NCBI GenBank assembly: GCA_963824645.1
Contig: CAWGQC010000012.1
Location: 1-64,000 of the forward strand
Length of the DNA: 64,000 nucleotides
Source: Bog-756 sp963824645
GTDB taxonomy: Bacteria > Actinomycetota > Acidimicrobiia > Acidimicrobiales > RAAP-2
Direction of reading: 5' to 3'
The position numbers and the translations under genes were made by a program. Below the pieces are notes generated by a model. That model worked only from the letters and a program-made list of their open reading frames with translations, was not told where the DNA came from and made no database searches. Positions 36,456-45,117 of this stretch are shown one piece after another; the stretch's first letter is position 1, and each line of letters begins with the position of its first letter.

Positions 36456-36997
36456 GCCTCGATCACCTCTGGGCCGGATGGCGCACCGAGTACGTGACAT
36501 CGGTCTCGACCCCGGCCATCCCGCCCGACCCCGGCCCGGATCCGACGGCACGGAATTCCGATGACCCGGCCCGTTGTGTCTTCTGCCGTATCGCCGCCAG
36601 TGGCCCCCCGTCGGCCGACAATGGCGTGCTCTGGCGGGGTGCGCTCACCTACGCGGTGCTCAATGCCTACCCCTACGCCAATGGACACTTGATGGTTCTG
36701 CCCGTCCGACACCTGGGTTCCCTGGACCAGCTGGGGGACGACGAGGCGGCCGAGCTGTGGTCGGCCGTGCGCCGGGGGGTGCGGGCCATCGAGGCGGCCC
36801 TGGGGGCCGAGGGTGTCAACATCGGGGCCAACCTCGGCCCGGCCGCCGGCGCCGGCATCCCCCGGCATCTGCATCTCCATGCCGTGCCCCGGTGGCGGGG
36901 GGACACCAACTTCATGACCACGGTGGCCGCCACCCGGGTGCTGCCGGAGGCTCTGGATGTCACCTGGGAGAAGCTCCACCGGATGTGGCCGGACTGA
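36452..36997 (+). CDS. HIT family hydrolase (Ap4A phosphorylase-like)
   Basis: HIT proteins hydrolyse or phosphorolyse nucleotide-phosphate bonds such as Ap4A. The 181-residue product has a possible metal pair CVFC (42-45) and NAYPYANGHLMVLPVRHLG. The catalytic HLHLHAVPRW has histidines 139, 141 and 143. The GTG start overlaps the thrS stop by four bases, so it is probably coupled with it. The same protein follows thrS in Mycobacterium. The exact substrate is not proven in this cluster. The first 35 residues are variable and may be over-long. Confidence 0.88.
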   Translation: MSLDHLWAGWRTEYVTSVSTPAIPPDPGPDPTARNSDDPARCVFCRIAASGPPSADNGVLWRGALTYAVLNAYPYANGHLMVLPVRHLGSLDQLGDDEAAELWSAVRRGVRAIEAALGAEGVNIGANLGPAAGAGIPRHLHLHAVPRWRGDTNFMTTVAATRVLPEALDVTWEKLHRMWPD

Positions 36998-37123
36998 TGG
37001 CACCGGGGTCGGTGGCCCGGAATCGATCGGTGACAACCCGTGTTGTTGTGTTTGCGGTCGCGTTTGCCGGCCCGGGGAGTGAGTTATGACCAGCGGAGAT
37101 GGCCTACGGGCGGGACGGTCGAG

Positions 37124-37576
37124 ATGACGGTCAGGGAACTGGGCCATGTGGTCCTCTACGTGGGCGACATCGAGCGTTCGGCCGCCTTCTACGGTGACGT
37201 CCTGGGTTGGGAGTCCGTCTTCCCCACCACCACCGGCATGCCGGTGGCCGCCTTCTCCTCCGGACGAACCCATCACGAGCTGCTCCTCATCGGAGTGGGC
37301 CCGGACGCCGCCCCTCCGCCCCAGGGCCGCCATCGTGGGCTCTATCACATCGGATTGAAGGTCGGTGACTCCGACCAGGAGCTGCGGGAGATGGTGGGCC
37401 GCCTTCACCAGGCAGGGGTCACCATTGTCGGAGCCAGCGACCACACGGTGACCCACAGCCTCTACATCCTGGATCCGGACGGAAACGAGATCGAGCTCTA
37501 CATCGACGTGCCCGGTGTCGACTGGAAGGGAGACCCCAGCCTGATAATGGCGCCGATCAAGCCTCTCGTCCTCTGA
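37124..37576 (+). CDS. VOC superfamily protein (glyoxalase/dioxygenase fold)
   Basis: The 150-residue product has the vicinal-oxygen-chelate pattern: HVVLYVGDIERSAAFYGDVL, THHELLLIGVG, GLYHIGLKVGDSDQELREMV and LYILDPDGNEIELYIDVPGV. Candidate metal ligands are His9 of GHVVL, His of HHELL, His of YHIGLKV and Glu of NEIELYID. It could be a glyoxalase, a fosfomycin-type protein or an extradiol dioxygenase-like enzyme; I cannot say which. The ATG at 37,124 gives a start like other VOC proteins. It separates the HIT and PI-phosphate synthase genes that adjoin in mycobacteria. Confidence 0.85.
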   Translation: MTVRELGHVVLYVGDIERSAAFYGDVLGWESVFPTTTGMPVAAFSSGRTHHELLLIGVGPDAAPPPQGRHRGLYHIGLKVGDSDQELREMVGRLHQAGVTIVGASDHTVTHSLYILDPDGNEIELYIDVPGVDWKGDPSLIMAPIKPLVL

Positions 37577-37726
37577 GCGACGGGTCCCCGGCCACCACCG
37601 CCCAGCCCGCTCACAGGGCTCGGCCCCCTCCCTGGCCGGTGGTTGGCCCATCCCGATCGTGCGCCCGGACCCTCTCGTCAAAGGGTGCGGATGGTACAGT
37701 GGAGCAGGCTTTCTGGAGGAACCTGC

Positions 37727-38515
37727 ATGTTCGACGGGCGATGGCGCGGCAAGATCGACCGGGGCACAGGCCCGGTCGGCAAGAAGCTGCAGCAATGGGG
37801 CGTCACCGCCGACCTGCTGACCGCCACCGGCCTGGTTTCCGCCACGGCCACAGCCGTGGCCGTGGCCACCGGGCACTTCCATCTGGCCATCGTCCTTCTC
37901 ATCCTCACCGGTTTGCACGATCTGCTGGACGGTCCGGTGGCCAAGGCCTCGGGCACCTCTTCGGTGCGGGGGGCTTTCTTCGACTCCGTCACCGACCGGG
38001 TGGCCGATGCACTCATCCTCGGAGGGGTGGCCTGGTATCTCGCATCCACCCATTCCGGTCATATGGCCCTTCTTCCCTTCGCTGTTCTCGGGACCACCTC
38101 ACTGGTCTCCTACCAACGGGCCAAGGCGGAGTCGTTGGGCATCGCCGCCCGGGGCGGACTCATGGAGCGGGCCGAGAGGATGATCCTGCTCGGCATCGGT
38201 TTCCTGTCGCCGGCCTTCCTCGTACCCGTGCTCTGGGTGATGCTGGCCCTTACCGCCGCCACCGCCCTGGGTCGTTTCGCCAAGGTCTGGCGACTGGCCG
38301 AGGCTCCGGTTCCGGTAGCCACCGCCCGACGCCACCGACGGTCTCGCAGTGCCGCCCGCAGCGCCGCCCGCGCCGGCGGTCGGAAGGCGTCGACCTCCCC
38401 GTCCCGTTGGCGGGCACGGCGACAAGGTGAACTGGCCAGCCGGTCAGGGCGGACCTGGCGGGCCCGGCACGCCCGACAGCCCAGTCGACAACGCTCTGGC
38501 CGTCGTCACACCTGA
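37727..38515 (+). CDS. pgsA: CDP-alcohol phosphatidyltransferase, probable phosphatidylinositol-phosphate synthase
   Basis: This is predicted to join CDP-diacylglycerol and inositol phosphate. The family motif D-x2-D-G-x2-A-R-x8-G-x3-D-x3-D is present at residues 65-90 as DLLDGPVAK through GAFFDSVTD, but its arginine is lysine (K73). Six hydrophobic segments follow the usual plan. A basic tail of ~60 residues, rich in Arg and Ser, extends the C-terminus. The ATG at 37,727 has GGAGG upstream. The next genes, PatA-like and PimA-like, support a phosphatidylinositol-mannoside role. Confidence 0.85.
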   Translation: MFDGRWRGKIDRGTGPVGKKLQQWGVTADLLTATGLVSATATAVAVATGHFHLAIVLLILTGLHDLLDGPVAKASGTSSVRGAFFDSVTDRVADALILGGVAWYLASTHSGHMALLPFAVLGTTSLVSYQRAKAESLGIAARGGLMERAERMILLGIGFLSPAFLVPVLWVMLALTAATALGRFAKVWRLAEAPVPVATARRHRRSRSAARSAARAGGRKASTSPSRWRARRQGELASRSGRTWRARHARQPSRQRSGRRHT

Positions 38516-38547
38516 GCCCTCAGACCGGTGAACGAGAACGAGGGCTC

Positions 38548-39462
38548 GTGAACAAAGGACAGGTGATCTTCCGCACCTATACCACCCTGGCCCGATTACT
38601 GGCCGCGCTCCCCGAGCCGGTGGCCATGGGTGTGGGCAGCGCGGTGGGGGACGTTCTCTTCACCGTGAGGGGCGAGCAGCGCCGCATGGTTTCGAACAAC
38701 CTGCGGAGGGTACTGGATGCCCGATCGACCGATCAGGAAATCATCGACCTGTGGGCGCGACGGTCCTTTCGGGCCTACGCTCGTTACTGGGTGGAAGGGG
38801 CCCGGTTGGGCCGGACATCGGCGACGGAGGTGGAGCAACGCACGTTCGTCGACGGTCTCGGATACCTGGTGGAGGGGATGGCAGCCGGAAACGGGGTCAT
38901 CATGGCGCTACCGCACGTAGGGAGCTGGGAGTATGGCGGTGCATTTCTGGCCACGCAGGGCCTGCCGATGACCTCGGTGGCCGAGAGGATCGAGCCGCCC
39001 GAACTGTTCGAGTTCTTCGTGAAGGAACGGGCGGCCATGGGGTTGACCATCGTCCCCCTGGATCAGTCCTCGGGTCGCTCCATCATGGGCACGCTCCGGG
39101 CTGGAGGACTGGTCGGGCTGCTGAGCGATCGCGATGTCGCCGGCAACGGGATCGAGGTCGAGTTCTTCGGCGAGACCACCACCATGCCGGGCGGCCCGGC
39201 CACCCTGGCCCTGCGTAGCGGGGCCCGCCTGGTGACCGGAGCTGTCTACAGCGGCCCGGGGCCCGATCACCGTGCCATCGTGGAGCCGCCCCTCGACACC
39301 ACCCGGTACGGATCCCTCCGTCAGGATGTCGCTCGGCTCACCCAGCAGATCGCCACCCGCTTCGAAGGCCTCATTCGACGGGCTCCCGAGCAGTGGCACG
39401 TGTTCCAACCTCTATGGCTGGCCGACCGTCCAGAGGCCGATCAGACAGAGACGGCAGCATGA
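38548..39462 (+). CDS. Lipid acyltransferase, PatA/LpxL type
   Basis: In mycobacteria PatA acylates phosphatidylinositol mannosides; the fold is that of LpxL/HtrB. The 304-residue product has the catalytic H-x4-E/D as LPHVGSWEYGG (H123, E128), GLTIVPLDQSSGRSIMG, and GLLSDRDVAGNGIEVEFFGE, which are typical of the family. The start is the GTG at 38,548 after GAGGG. Order pgsA, PatA, (GGDEF), PimA gives strong context support. The stop overlaps the start of the PAS-GGDEF gene as ATGA. Confidence 0.88.
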   Translation: MNKGQVIFRTYTTLARLLAALPEPVAMGVGSAVGDVLFTVRGEQRRMVSNNLRRVLDARSTDQEIIDLWARRSFRAYARYWVEGARLGRTSATEVEQRTFVDGLGYLVEGMAAGNGVIMALPHVGSWEYGGAFLATQGLPMTSVAERIEPPELFEFFVKERAAMGLTIVPLDQSSGRSIMGTLRAGGLVGLLSDRDVAGNGIEVEFFGETTTMPGGPATLALRSGARLVTGAVYSGPGPDHRAIVEPPLDTTRYGSLRQDVARLTQQIATRFEGLIRRAPEQWHVFQPLWLADRPEADQTETAA

Positions 39463-41321
39463 CCAAGTTCGAGAACCGACCGCTGGCCGGGGACTCCGAG
39501 TTCAGCGCCCCGGTTCCGGGGCCCATTACACCCCGCGCCGCCCGGCCCCGCCCGGTACCCAGCCAGCCGGTGGCCCACCTCCCCAGCACCAATGGCGTCG
39601 GCCCCGGCGGCGAGCCCCGATTCCACGCCCTGGATGAGCAGGAGTCGGATGTTGTGGCTGTCCTGGGCCCCGACGGCCGGTTCATCTTCGTCAGCGCCTC
39701 GGCCGAGCGCGTGTTCGGCTATGACGTCAGCAACGCCATCGGTCTCGATGCCCTGGAGTTGTTCGACGTCAGCAGCGTGGAGTCGGTCCGCTCCCTGTTC
39801 AACGATCTGGTGGCCGGGCGCCGATTGTCGGTCTCACTCGAGATGCACACCGTCCGGGCCGATGGCGTGCCCCTGGAGCTGGACGTCGTAGCGGCCAATC
39901 ATCTCGATGACCCCATCGGCGGCATCGTGGTCAGCGTCCGCGACATCACCGACCGCAAACAGATCGAGCGGTCGGTGAGCGACGCCTCGCGGCGCCAGAC
40001 GACACTGATCGAGTCGCTGGCCGACGGTGTCATGTTGGTCGACGTCGCAGGGTCCGTCGTTCAGGTCAACGAGGCGTTCGAGGTGATGTTCGAGGCACCC
40101 CGGGTGCGGATCATCGGTCGCGACCTCGACGAGCTGTTGGCTCGAGCGAAGGCCAACGGGGTCCAGATTCTCGACGCCCGGGGCGAACCGGTCACGGTCC
40201 GGGACCATCCGATAGCCGTGACCCTGGAGCGGGGCCGGCGTTCGGTCGGTGTCGTCCACGGCTTGCAGCGCCAGGGTCAGCCGCCCTTGTGGATCCGGTC
40301 GACCACGCAGGTCCTGCGGGACGGAGACGGGGTCATCACCGGAGCCATCGCCTCGTTCAGTGATGTCACCGCCCTCCGGCAGTCGGTGGCCGAGCTCCAC
40401 CGTGAAGAGACGTTTCTGCAGGTCCTGTTGGACACCCTGGAAGAAGGCATCGTGGCCTGCGACGCCGAAGGACGCATCACCGTGTTCAACCCCGCCGCCC
40501 GTGATCTGCACGGTCTGGCCCGGGGTGATGAACCCATCGGCCGCATTCCGAGCGATGATGGTCTGCGACGGCCCGATGGTTCCCCCATGGCCCAAAGGGA
40601 GAACCCTCTGATCAGGGCCATGTCGGGTGAACAGATCCGTGACGTCGAGATCCTTCTCGAATCGGAGAGCGGCGATCGGCGCAAAGTCAGTGTCAACGGA
40701 CAGGCCCTGGTCGACGACGACGGGCGGATGCTGGGTGCCGTGGTGGCCATGCACGACGTCACCGAACAGAAGCTCAACGAGGAACGCTTGGCCGAGCTGG
40801 CTCTCCACGATCCGTTGACCGGCCTGGCCAACCGCACCCTTCTGGCTGAACGCCTGCAGGAGGCGATCGACGAGATCGCCGCCTACGTGACCGACGAGAC
40901 CCCAGCCAGCGGGCAGCGCGGCGTAGCTGTCTATCTGCTCGATCTCGACGAGTTCAAGGAGATCAACGACGTTCTGGGCCACGACGTCGGTGACGACATG
41001 CTGGTGGCTGTGGCCGGTCGTCTGCAGGCCATTGTCCGTCCGACCGACACGGTGGCCCGACTGGGCGGAGACGAGTTCGTGGTGGTGTGCGACATCGAGA
41101 GCGGCGAGGAGGAGATGCTGCGCATCGCCGATCGGATCTCGACCGCCCTGGCCCGTCCCTACCGGATCGATGGACGAACACTGACCGTTCTGGCCTCTGT
41201 CGGCGGTGTGTTCGCCGACAACGCGGCCACCGATCCCTCCCGCCTGCTGAGCCGGGCTGACGATGCCATGTACGGCGTCAAGTGGAGTCGGCGACGCGAG
41301 CGTCGCTCCATGATGGACTGA
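39459..41321 (+). CDS. Three-PAS diguanylate cyclase
   Basis: The 620-residue protein should make c-di-GMP. After a proline-rich N-terminus come three PAS-like domains (about 55-165, 180-305 and 318-435; for example VLGPDGRFIFVSASAERVFG and GIVACDAEGRITVFNPAARD). The GGDEF domain has ALHDPLTGLANRTLLAERL, LLDLDEFKEINDVLGHDVGD and the intact active-site RLGGDEFVVVC (~535-540). There is no EAL domain and no membrane segment. The start overlaps the PatA-like gene by four bases, and PimA follows eight bases after the stop, so it is translated within the mannolipid operon. Confidence 0.93.
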   Translation: MTKFENRPLAGDSEFSAPVPGPITPRAARPRPVPSQPVAHLPSTNGVGPGGEPRFHALDEQESDVVAVLGPDGRFIFVSASAERVFGYDVSNAIGLDALELFDVSSVESVRSLFNDLVAGRRLSVSLEMHTVRADGVPLELDVVAANHLDDPIGGIVVSVRDITDRKQIERSVSDASRRQTTLIESLADGVMLVDVAGSVVQVNEAFEVMFEAPRVRIIGRDLDELLARAKANGVQILDARGEPVTVRDHPIAVTLERGRRSVGVVHGLQRQGQPPLWIRSTTQVLRDGDGVITGAIASFSDVTALRQSVAELHREETFLQVLLDTLEEGIVACDAEGRITVFNPAARDLHGLARGDEPIGRIPSDDGLRRPDGSPMAQRENPLIRAMSGEQIRDVEILLESESGDRRKVSVNGQALVDDDGRMLGAVVAMHDVTEQKLNEERLAELALHDPLTGLANRTLLAERLQEAIDEIAAYVTDETPASGQRGVAVYLLDLDEFKEINDVLGHDVGDDMLVAVAGRLQAIVRPTDTVARLGGDEFVVVCDIESGEEEMLRIADRISTALARPYRIDGRTLTVLASVGGVFADNAATDPSRLLSRADDAMYGVKWSRRRERRSMMD

Positions 41322-41328
41322 TCGGTCG

Positions 41329-42516
41329 GTGCCCGCCGACCAACGGTCGACATCATCGAGCCTTCACATTGCCTTGGTCTGCCCCTACAGCCTGTCTCGG
41401 CCCGGCGGCGTGCAGGGTCAGGTGGTGGGCCTGGCCCGGGAGTTGGCTCGCAACGGCCATCGGGTCACCGTGTTCGCTCCGGTGGACGACCGGGCCGATG
41501 GACCGGACCGGCTCGACCTCGACGTCGGCGCGGAACTGGTGTCCACCGGCCGATCGGTGTCCCTGCCGGCCAACGGGTCGCAGGCCCCGGTGGCCCTCTC
41601 TGTCCCCGCCGTGGTCGGTGCCCTGCGAAAGTTGCGGGCCCTCGAGCCGGATGTCGTCCATGTGCACGAGCCGTTCACCCCCGGCCTTCCCTACGGTCTG
41701 CTGGTCACCCGACCCCGGGCACCCATGGTGGCCACCTTCCACCGAAGCGGGCCGAGCGGGCTCTACACGTTGTTCAGCCCCATCGTCCGCCGGCTGGCCA
41801 ACCGGTTCGCCGTGCGCGCCGCCGTCTCCGATGCGGCCCGGACCACCGCCTTCGACGCTCTGGGCGGAACCTACGAGGTCGGCTTCAACGGTGTGGACGT
41901 AGACGGTTACCGGTCGGCCGAACCGTGGCCGACCGAGCGGCCGACCATCCTCTTCCTCGGCCGACACGAGGAACGGAAGGGATTGGGCTACCTGCTCGAA
42001 TCCTTCGACCAATTACGCCGGCGGCCCGGTTCGCCCGTCCTGTGGATCGCCGGATCCGGTCCGCAGACGGAAACGCTCCGCCGCCGTCATCCACCCTCGT
42101 CCGACGTCGAGTGGCTGGGTGTACTCAGCGAGGTCGACAAGAGGCGTCGATTGGCGGCCGCCGACGTGCTTTGTGCACCGTCACTGCGGGGAGAATCCTT
42201 CGGCATGGTGATCCTCGAGGCCATGGCGGCGGGGACGGTGGTGGTGGCCAGCGACATCGACGGGTACCGGCAGGCGGCCGGGGGTCATGCCGTTCTGGTG
42301 TCTCCCGGCGACGTCGACGCCCTGGCCGGTGCACTGTCGCTGGGACTGCTGGGCCGGCTCACAGCCGAGGGCCGCGCCGGTGACCCGGAAGGACAAGGAC
42401 CGGGAACATCGTGGCTGGCCGCCGGGTCAACCTGGGCTGAACAGTTCTCCCTCCCTCGATTGGCCCGATGGTACGAGGACCTGTACCGGTCGGCGATGGC
42501 CGGACGGCAACCATGA
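41329..42516 (+). CDS. pimA: PimA-like GT4 glycosyltransferase (phosphatidylinositol mannosyltransferase)
   Basis: PimA transfers mannose from GDP-mannose to phosphatidylinositol. The 395-residue product has LVCPYSLSRPGGVQGQVVGL with the GGVQ loop, VVHVHEPFTPGLPYGLLVT, FNGVDVDGYRS, IAGSGPQTETLRRR and the E-x7-E motif in ESFGMVILEAMAAGTVVVAS. Gene order and the first two motifs match mycobacterial PimA. The GTG at 41,329 is used; the first residues MPADQRSTSSS are variable. Start is eight bases after the GGDEF gene. No frameshift. Confidence 0.9.
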   Translation: MPADQRSTSSSLHIALVCPYSLSRPGGVQGQVVGLARELARNGHRVTVFAPVDDRADGPDRLDLDVGAELVSTGRSVSLPANGSQAPVALSVPAVVGALRKLRALEPDVVHVHEPFTPGLPYGLLVTRPRAPMVATFHRSGPSGLYTLFSPIVRRLANRFAVRAAVSDAARTTAFDALGGTYEVGFNGVDVDGYRSAEPWPTERPTILFLGRHEERKGLGYLLESFDQLRRRPGSPVLWIAGSGPQTETLRRRHPPSSDVEWLGVLSEVDKRRRLAAADVLCAPSLRGESFGMVILEAMAAGTVVVASDIDGYRQAAGGHAVLVSPGDVDALAGALSLGLLGRLTAEGRAGDPEGQGPGTSWLAAGSTWAEQFSLPRLARWYEDLYRSAMAGRQP

Positions 42517-42538
42517 GCGGCCGTACACTTCAGGCACC

Positions 42539-43774
42539 ATGAGTGATTCCCTTCCCCCGTCCACGCCGGGCCGTCCTGCCGGACGTTCCGAAGGCTCGGG
42601 CAGCTCCGGCCCGTCGAAGGACTCGGGCGGTCAGGGCTCCTCCCGCGGGGCCGGTCCATCGGGTGGGTCGAGCGCCAACCGGAAGCGCAATCGGAACCGC
42701 AACCGGAGCAACGGTAGCGGAGGGCGCTCCGGGGGAGGAGCGTCCGGCTCCTCGAGTGGCTCCCGGACGGCCGGTAACCAGTCCGGCGGCCAGGGGCGCG
42801 GTCGGAGTGGGGCCCCGTCGGCCCGTAGCGGAGGGGGAGGTACTCGTTCCGGAGGGAGCGGGTCCCGATCGGGGGGCGGGAGCCGTCCATCGTCCCGGGG
42901 GGCGACCGGATCGGACGGACGGGCACCCATTGCGGCTCCGGTCGTTCCGTCGGTCGAACGGGCCAGCGAGAACAGCGAAGAGGCCTCGGCCGTGCGTGAC
43001 AATCGACGTCGGGCCCGACTTTTGTGCGCCGCCCCCGGGGTCATCGTCGGCGTCATCGTGGCCATCGTGTTGGTGGCCGTCGGCCTCCCGTTGGTCGGGG
43101 TGGCGGCTCTGGTGGTCATCGCCCTGGCTGTTTCGGCCTGGCTGTGGCGGTTCGCCCCCGGGGCCGTTGTGCGCTCGGTGGGCGCCCACCCCAGTGAGGA
43201 ATGGGAGCACCCGCGGCTGCACAACCTGGTCGACGGCCTGTGCGCCACCATGGGTTTGCCCCGGCCGGCTGTCTATGTGGTGGCCAGTTCGATCCCCAAT
43301 GCCATGTCCGTGGGTCGAGATCCGTCCACCGCCGTATTGGTGGTCACTTCGAGTCTCGACCAAACTCTCACTCTGGTGGAGCTGGAGGGGGTGTTGGCCC
43401 ACGAGCTGGTCCATATCAAACGGTCTGACACGCTGGTGGCGGCCATGGCCGTGGTGGTGATGGTGCCCTGGGCCCTGGTCACCGGAGCGGTCCGGGGGCA
43501 GGACAGGGTCCATTCCCTCATCGGACGGGGCCGCGAGTTCTCGGCAGACCAGAGGGCCGCCGGAGTGGTGCGCTATCCCCCCGGGATCGGTACCGCCCTG
43601 GCTGTCATGAACGAGCGGTCGCCGTCCTCGTCCTGGCCTCCGGGGGGGGGACGGACGGCGGCCCTCACCCGTTGGTTGTGGATCGATCCGATGGCCGGCG
43701 CTCCGGGGGGTGAGTCCGAGGTGGGCAATCTCGATCACACTGGCGTACGGGCCGCCGCCCTCGCCCTGCGCTGA
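42539..43774 (+). CDS. M48 family zinc metalloprotease with a disordered N-terminal tail
   Basis: The 411-residue product starts with ~125 residues of Gly, Ser, Arg and Asn repeats (low complexity). Two hydrophobic segments follow (PGVIVGVIVAIVLVAVG and ALVVIALAVSAWLWRFAP). The protease domain has HPRLHNLVDGLCATMGLPRP, the zinc motif HELVH at 288-292 in VLAHELVHIKRSD, and EFSADQRAAGVV with the third-ligand Glu context. It is likely a membrane quality-control protease like HtpX. The ATG at 42,539 has TACACT nine bases upstream. A 9-bp hairpin follows. Confidence 0.85.
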   Translation: MSDSLPPSTPGRPAGRSEGSGSSGPSKDSGGQGSSRGAGPSGGSSANRKRNRNRNRSNGSGGRSGGGASGSSSGSRTAGNQSGGQGRGRSGAPSARSGGGGTRSGGSGSRSGGGSRPSSRGATGSDGRAPIAAPVVPSVERASENSEEASAVRDNRRRARLLCAAPGVIVGVIVAIVLVAVGLPLVGVAALVVIALAVSAWLWRFAPGAVVRSVGAHPSEEWEHPRLHNLVDGLCATMGLPRPAVYVVASSIPNAMSVGRDPSTAVLVVTSSLDQTLTLVELEGVLAHELVHIKRSDTLVAAMAVVVMVPWALVTGAVRGQDRVHSLIGRGREFSADQRAAGVVRYPPGIGTALAVMNERSPSSSWPPGGGRTAALTRWLWIDPMAGAPGGESEVGNLDHTGVRAAALALR

Positions 43775-43841
43775 CCCCGCGGTCCGAGAGGTCCCCGGAC
43801 GGGCGGTGGTGCGGGGCAGCCGGAACCTCTGTCGCCCCGCC

Positions 43842-43866
43842 GAATACCCCCGGCCTCGGGGTATTC
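43842..43866. terminator. Hairpin between convergent M48 and MarR genes
   Basis: GAATACCCC and GGGGTATTC form a perfect 9-bp stem around the loop CGGCCTC. It lies in the 90-base gap after the M48 gene and touches the MarR stop codon, so it may serve both strands. No clear T-run. Confidence 0.5.
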
Positions 43867-44392
43867 ATTCCTCCGAGCAGAGCTCGCTGTCGCCCTTGCC
43901 CTCCTGGCACTCGAAGCCGGAGTTGAGACTCATCAGATGATCGCGGAGGGTGCGGAGGAGAGCGGCCAGGGTCTCCTCCTCCTCTGCGGTGAAGACGGTG
44001 CTCAACAGCTCGTTGACATGGGCGATGTGGTCGGGGATGGCCCGGTCCATCAGCTCCCGGCCTTCCGGCGTGAGCACCGCGAAGGCGCCGCGCCGGTCTT
44101 CCGGGCACACCCGGCGCTCCACCAGCCCCTGTTCTTGTAGCCGGTCGACCGATCGGGTCAGACCGCTCGGGCTGAGGGAGGTCTGGGCGGCCAGCTCGCT
44201 CATCCTCAGCTCGGTTCCTTCGGTCCGGGCCAGACGGATGAGGACGTCGAAGGCCTGGTTGGAGAGCGACCGCTCCGCCTCCAGCCGACGCTGAAAGACC
44301 CGGCGCAGCCCGGCCGAGGACTCGAACAGGAGCCCGACCGTGGTCAGTCTCTCGTCGTCGCCCACCGTCACCCCCGCCGCCATCCGTGCCAT
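43865..44392 (-). CDS. MarR family transcriptional regulator
   Basis: The product has the MarR wing-helix pattern: SNQAFDVLIRLARTEGTELR, MSELAAQTSLSPSGLTRSVD, RLQEQGLVERRVCPEDRRG and AFAVLTPEGRELMDRAIPDH. About 175 residues with the ATG at 44,392; an upstream ATG at 44,416 adds eight residues. It is divergent from yceI, with an AT-rich dyad between them (44,423-44,466), so it probably represses its own gene and yceI. The ligand is unknown. C-terminal FECQEGKGDSELCSEE contains two Cys that might sense oxidation (speculative). Confidence 0.88.
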   Translation of the reverse strand: MARMAAGVTVGDDERLTTVGLLFESSAGLRRVFQRRLEAERSLSNQAFDVLIRLARTEGTELRMSELAAQTSLSPSGLTRSVDRLQEQGLVERRVCPEDRRGAFAVLTPEGRELMDRAIPDHIAHVNELLSTVFTAEEEETLAALLRTLRDHLMSLNSGFECQEGKGDSELCSEE

Positions 44393-44422
44393 CCCGTTCA
44401 CTGTACAACCCCCCATTGGTAC

Positions 44423-44466
44423 TTGCGATTACAAATACTATCCTATATAGTTGATTGTGCAAGCAA
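44423..44466. promoter_or_regulatory. Dyad operator between the MarR gene and yceI
   Basis: The left arm (TTGC-N4-ACAA-N2-ACTAT, 44,423-44,441) and the reverse complement of the right arm (44,447-44,466) align with TTGC, ACAA and ACTAT all matching, around a 5-base centre. The stretch is an AT-rich island in GC-rich DNA. Its size and placement fit a MarR dimer site over the promoters of both genes. Confidence 0.55.
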
Positions 44467-44511
44467 CACAGGCGAACGGTGGCCTGGAACAGACGATCAA
44501 GGAGAGAGCAG

Positions 44512-45093
44512 ATGACCGAGACAGCAGAGGTAAGCAGCAGGCAGGTGAACGGGTCGGAGTACCCGGCGGTTGGTACCTACGCCATCGACCCGTCGCACAC
44601 CCAAGTCGGATTCGCCGTCCGTCACATGGCCGTGTCCAAGGTGCGTGGACGCTTCAGTACCTTCGAGGGGACACTCGAGCTGGCCGACAACCCGGTGGAC
44701 TCGAAGGTTTCGTTGACCATCGATGCCAACAGCGTGGACACCCGTGACGAAAATCGTGACAACCACCTGCGAACCAACGATTTCTTCGACGTTTCCAACC
44801 ATCCGACCTGGACCTTTACCAGCACGTCGATCGACCCGGTGGATGCCACCGAGTGGAAGGTCACTGGCGATCTGACCATTCGGGGCGTCACCCGCCCGGT
44901 GACGCTGGACGTGGAGTTGGAGGGAGTGGTCAAGGATCCTTACGGGAACCACAGGGTTGGCTTCAGCGCCTCGACCCGCATCGACCGGGATGACTTCGGC
45001 GTCTCCTTCGGTGCCGTCATGGAGGCCGGCGGCCTCGTGGTGGCCAAGAAGGTCGATATCGAGATCGAGCTCGAGGCTGTCCTCCAGGCGTAA
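44512..45093 (+). CDS. YceI family lipid-binding protein
   Basis: YceI proteins form a lipocalin-like barrel that binds isoprenoids such as polyprenyl quinones. The 193-residue product has GTYAIDPSHTQVGFAVRHMA, VRGRFSTFEGTLELADNP, LRTNDFFDVSNHPTWTFTST, DLTIRGVTRPVTLDVELEG and a C-terminal VAKKVDIEIELEAVLQA, all typical. There is no signal peptide, so it may act in the cytoplasm. AAGGAGAG precedes the ATG at 44,512. It is regulated probably by the divergent MarR gene. Confidence 0.93.
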   Translation: MTETAEVSSRQVNGSEYPAVGTYAIDPSHTQVGFAVRHMAVSKVRGRFSTFEGTLELADNPVDSKVSLTIDANSVDTRDENRDNHLRTNDFFDVSNHPTWTFTSTSIDPVDATEWKVTGDLTIRGVTRPVTLDVELEGVVKDPYGNHRVGFSASTRIDRDDFGVSFGAVMEAGGLVVAKKVDIEIELEAVLQA

Positions 45094-45117
45094 CCCGATC
45101 ACGTAGATGGGCGGAGG

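Noticed and set aside
36299..38062. Very long open frame on the minus strand opposite thrS, HIT, VOC and pgsA
   Set aside because: High GC content keeps antisense frames open; the plus strand carries conserved families with start signals, while the antisense product has no family features.
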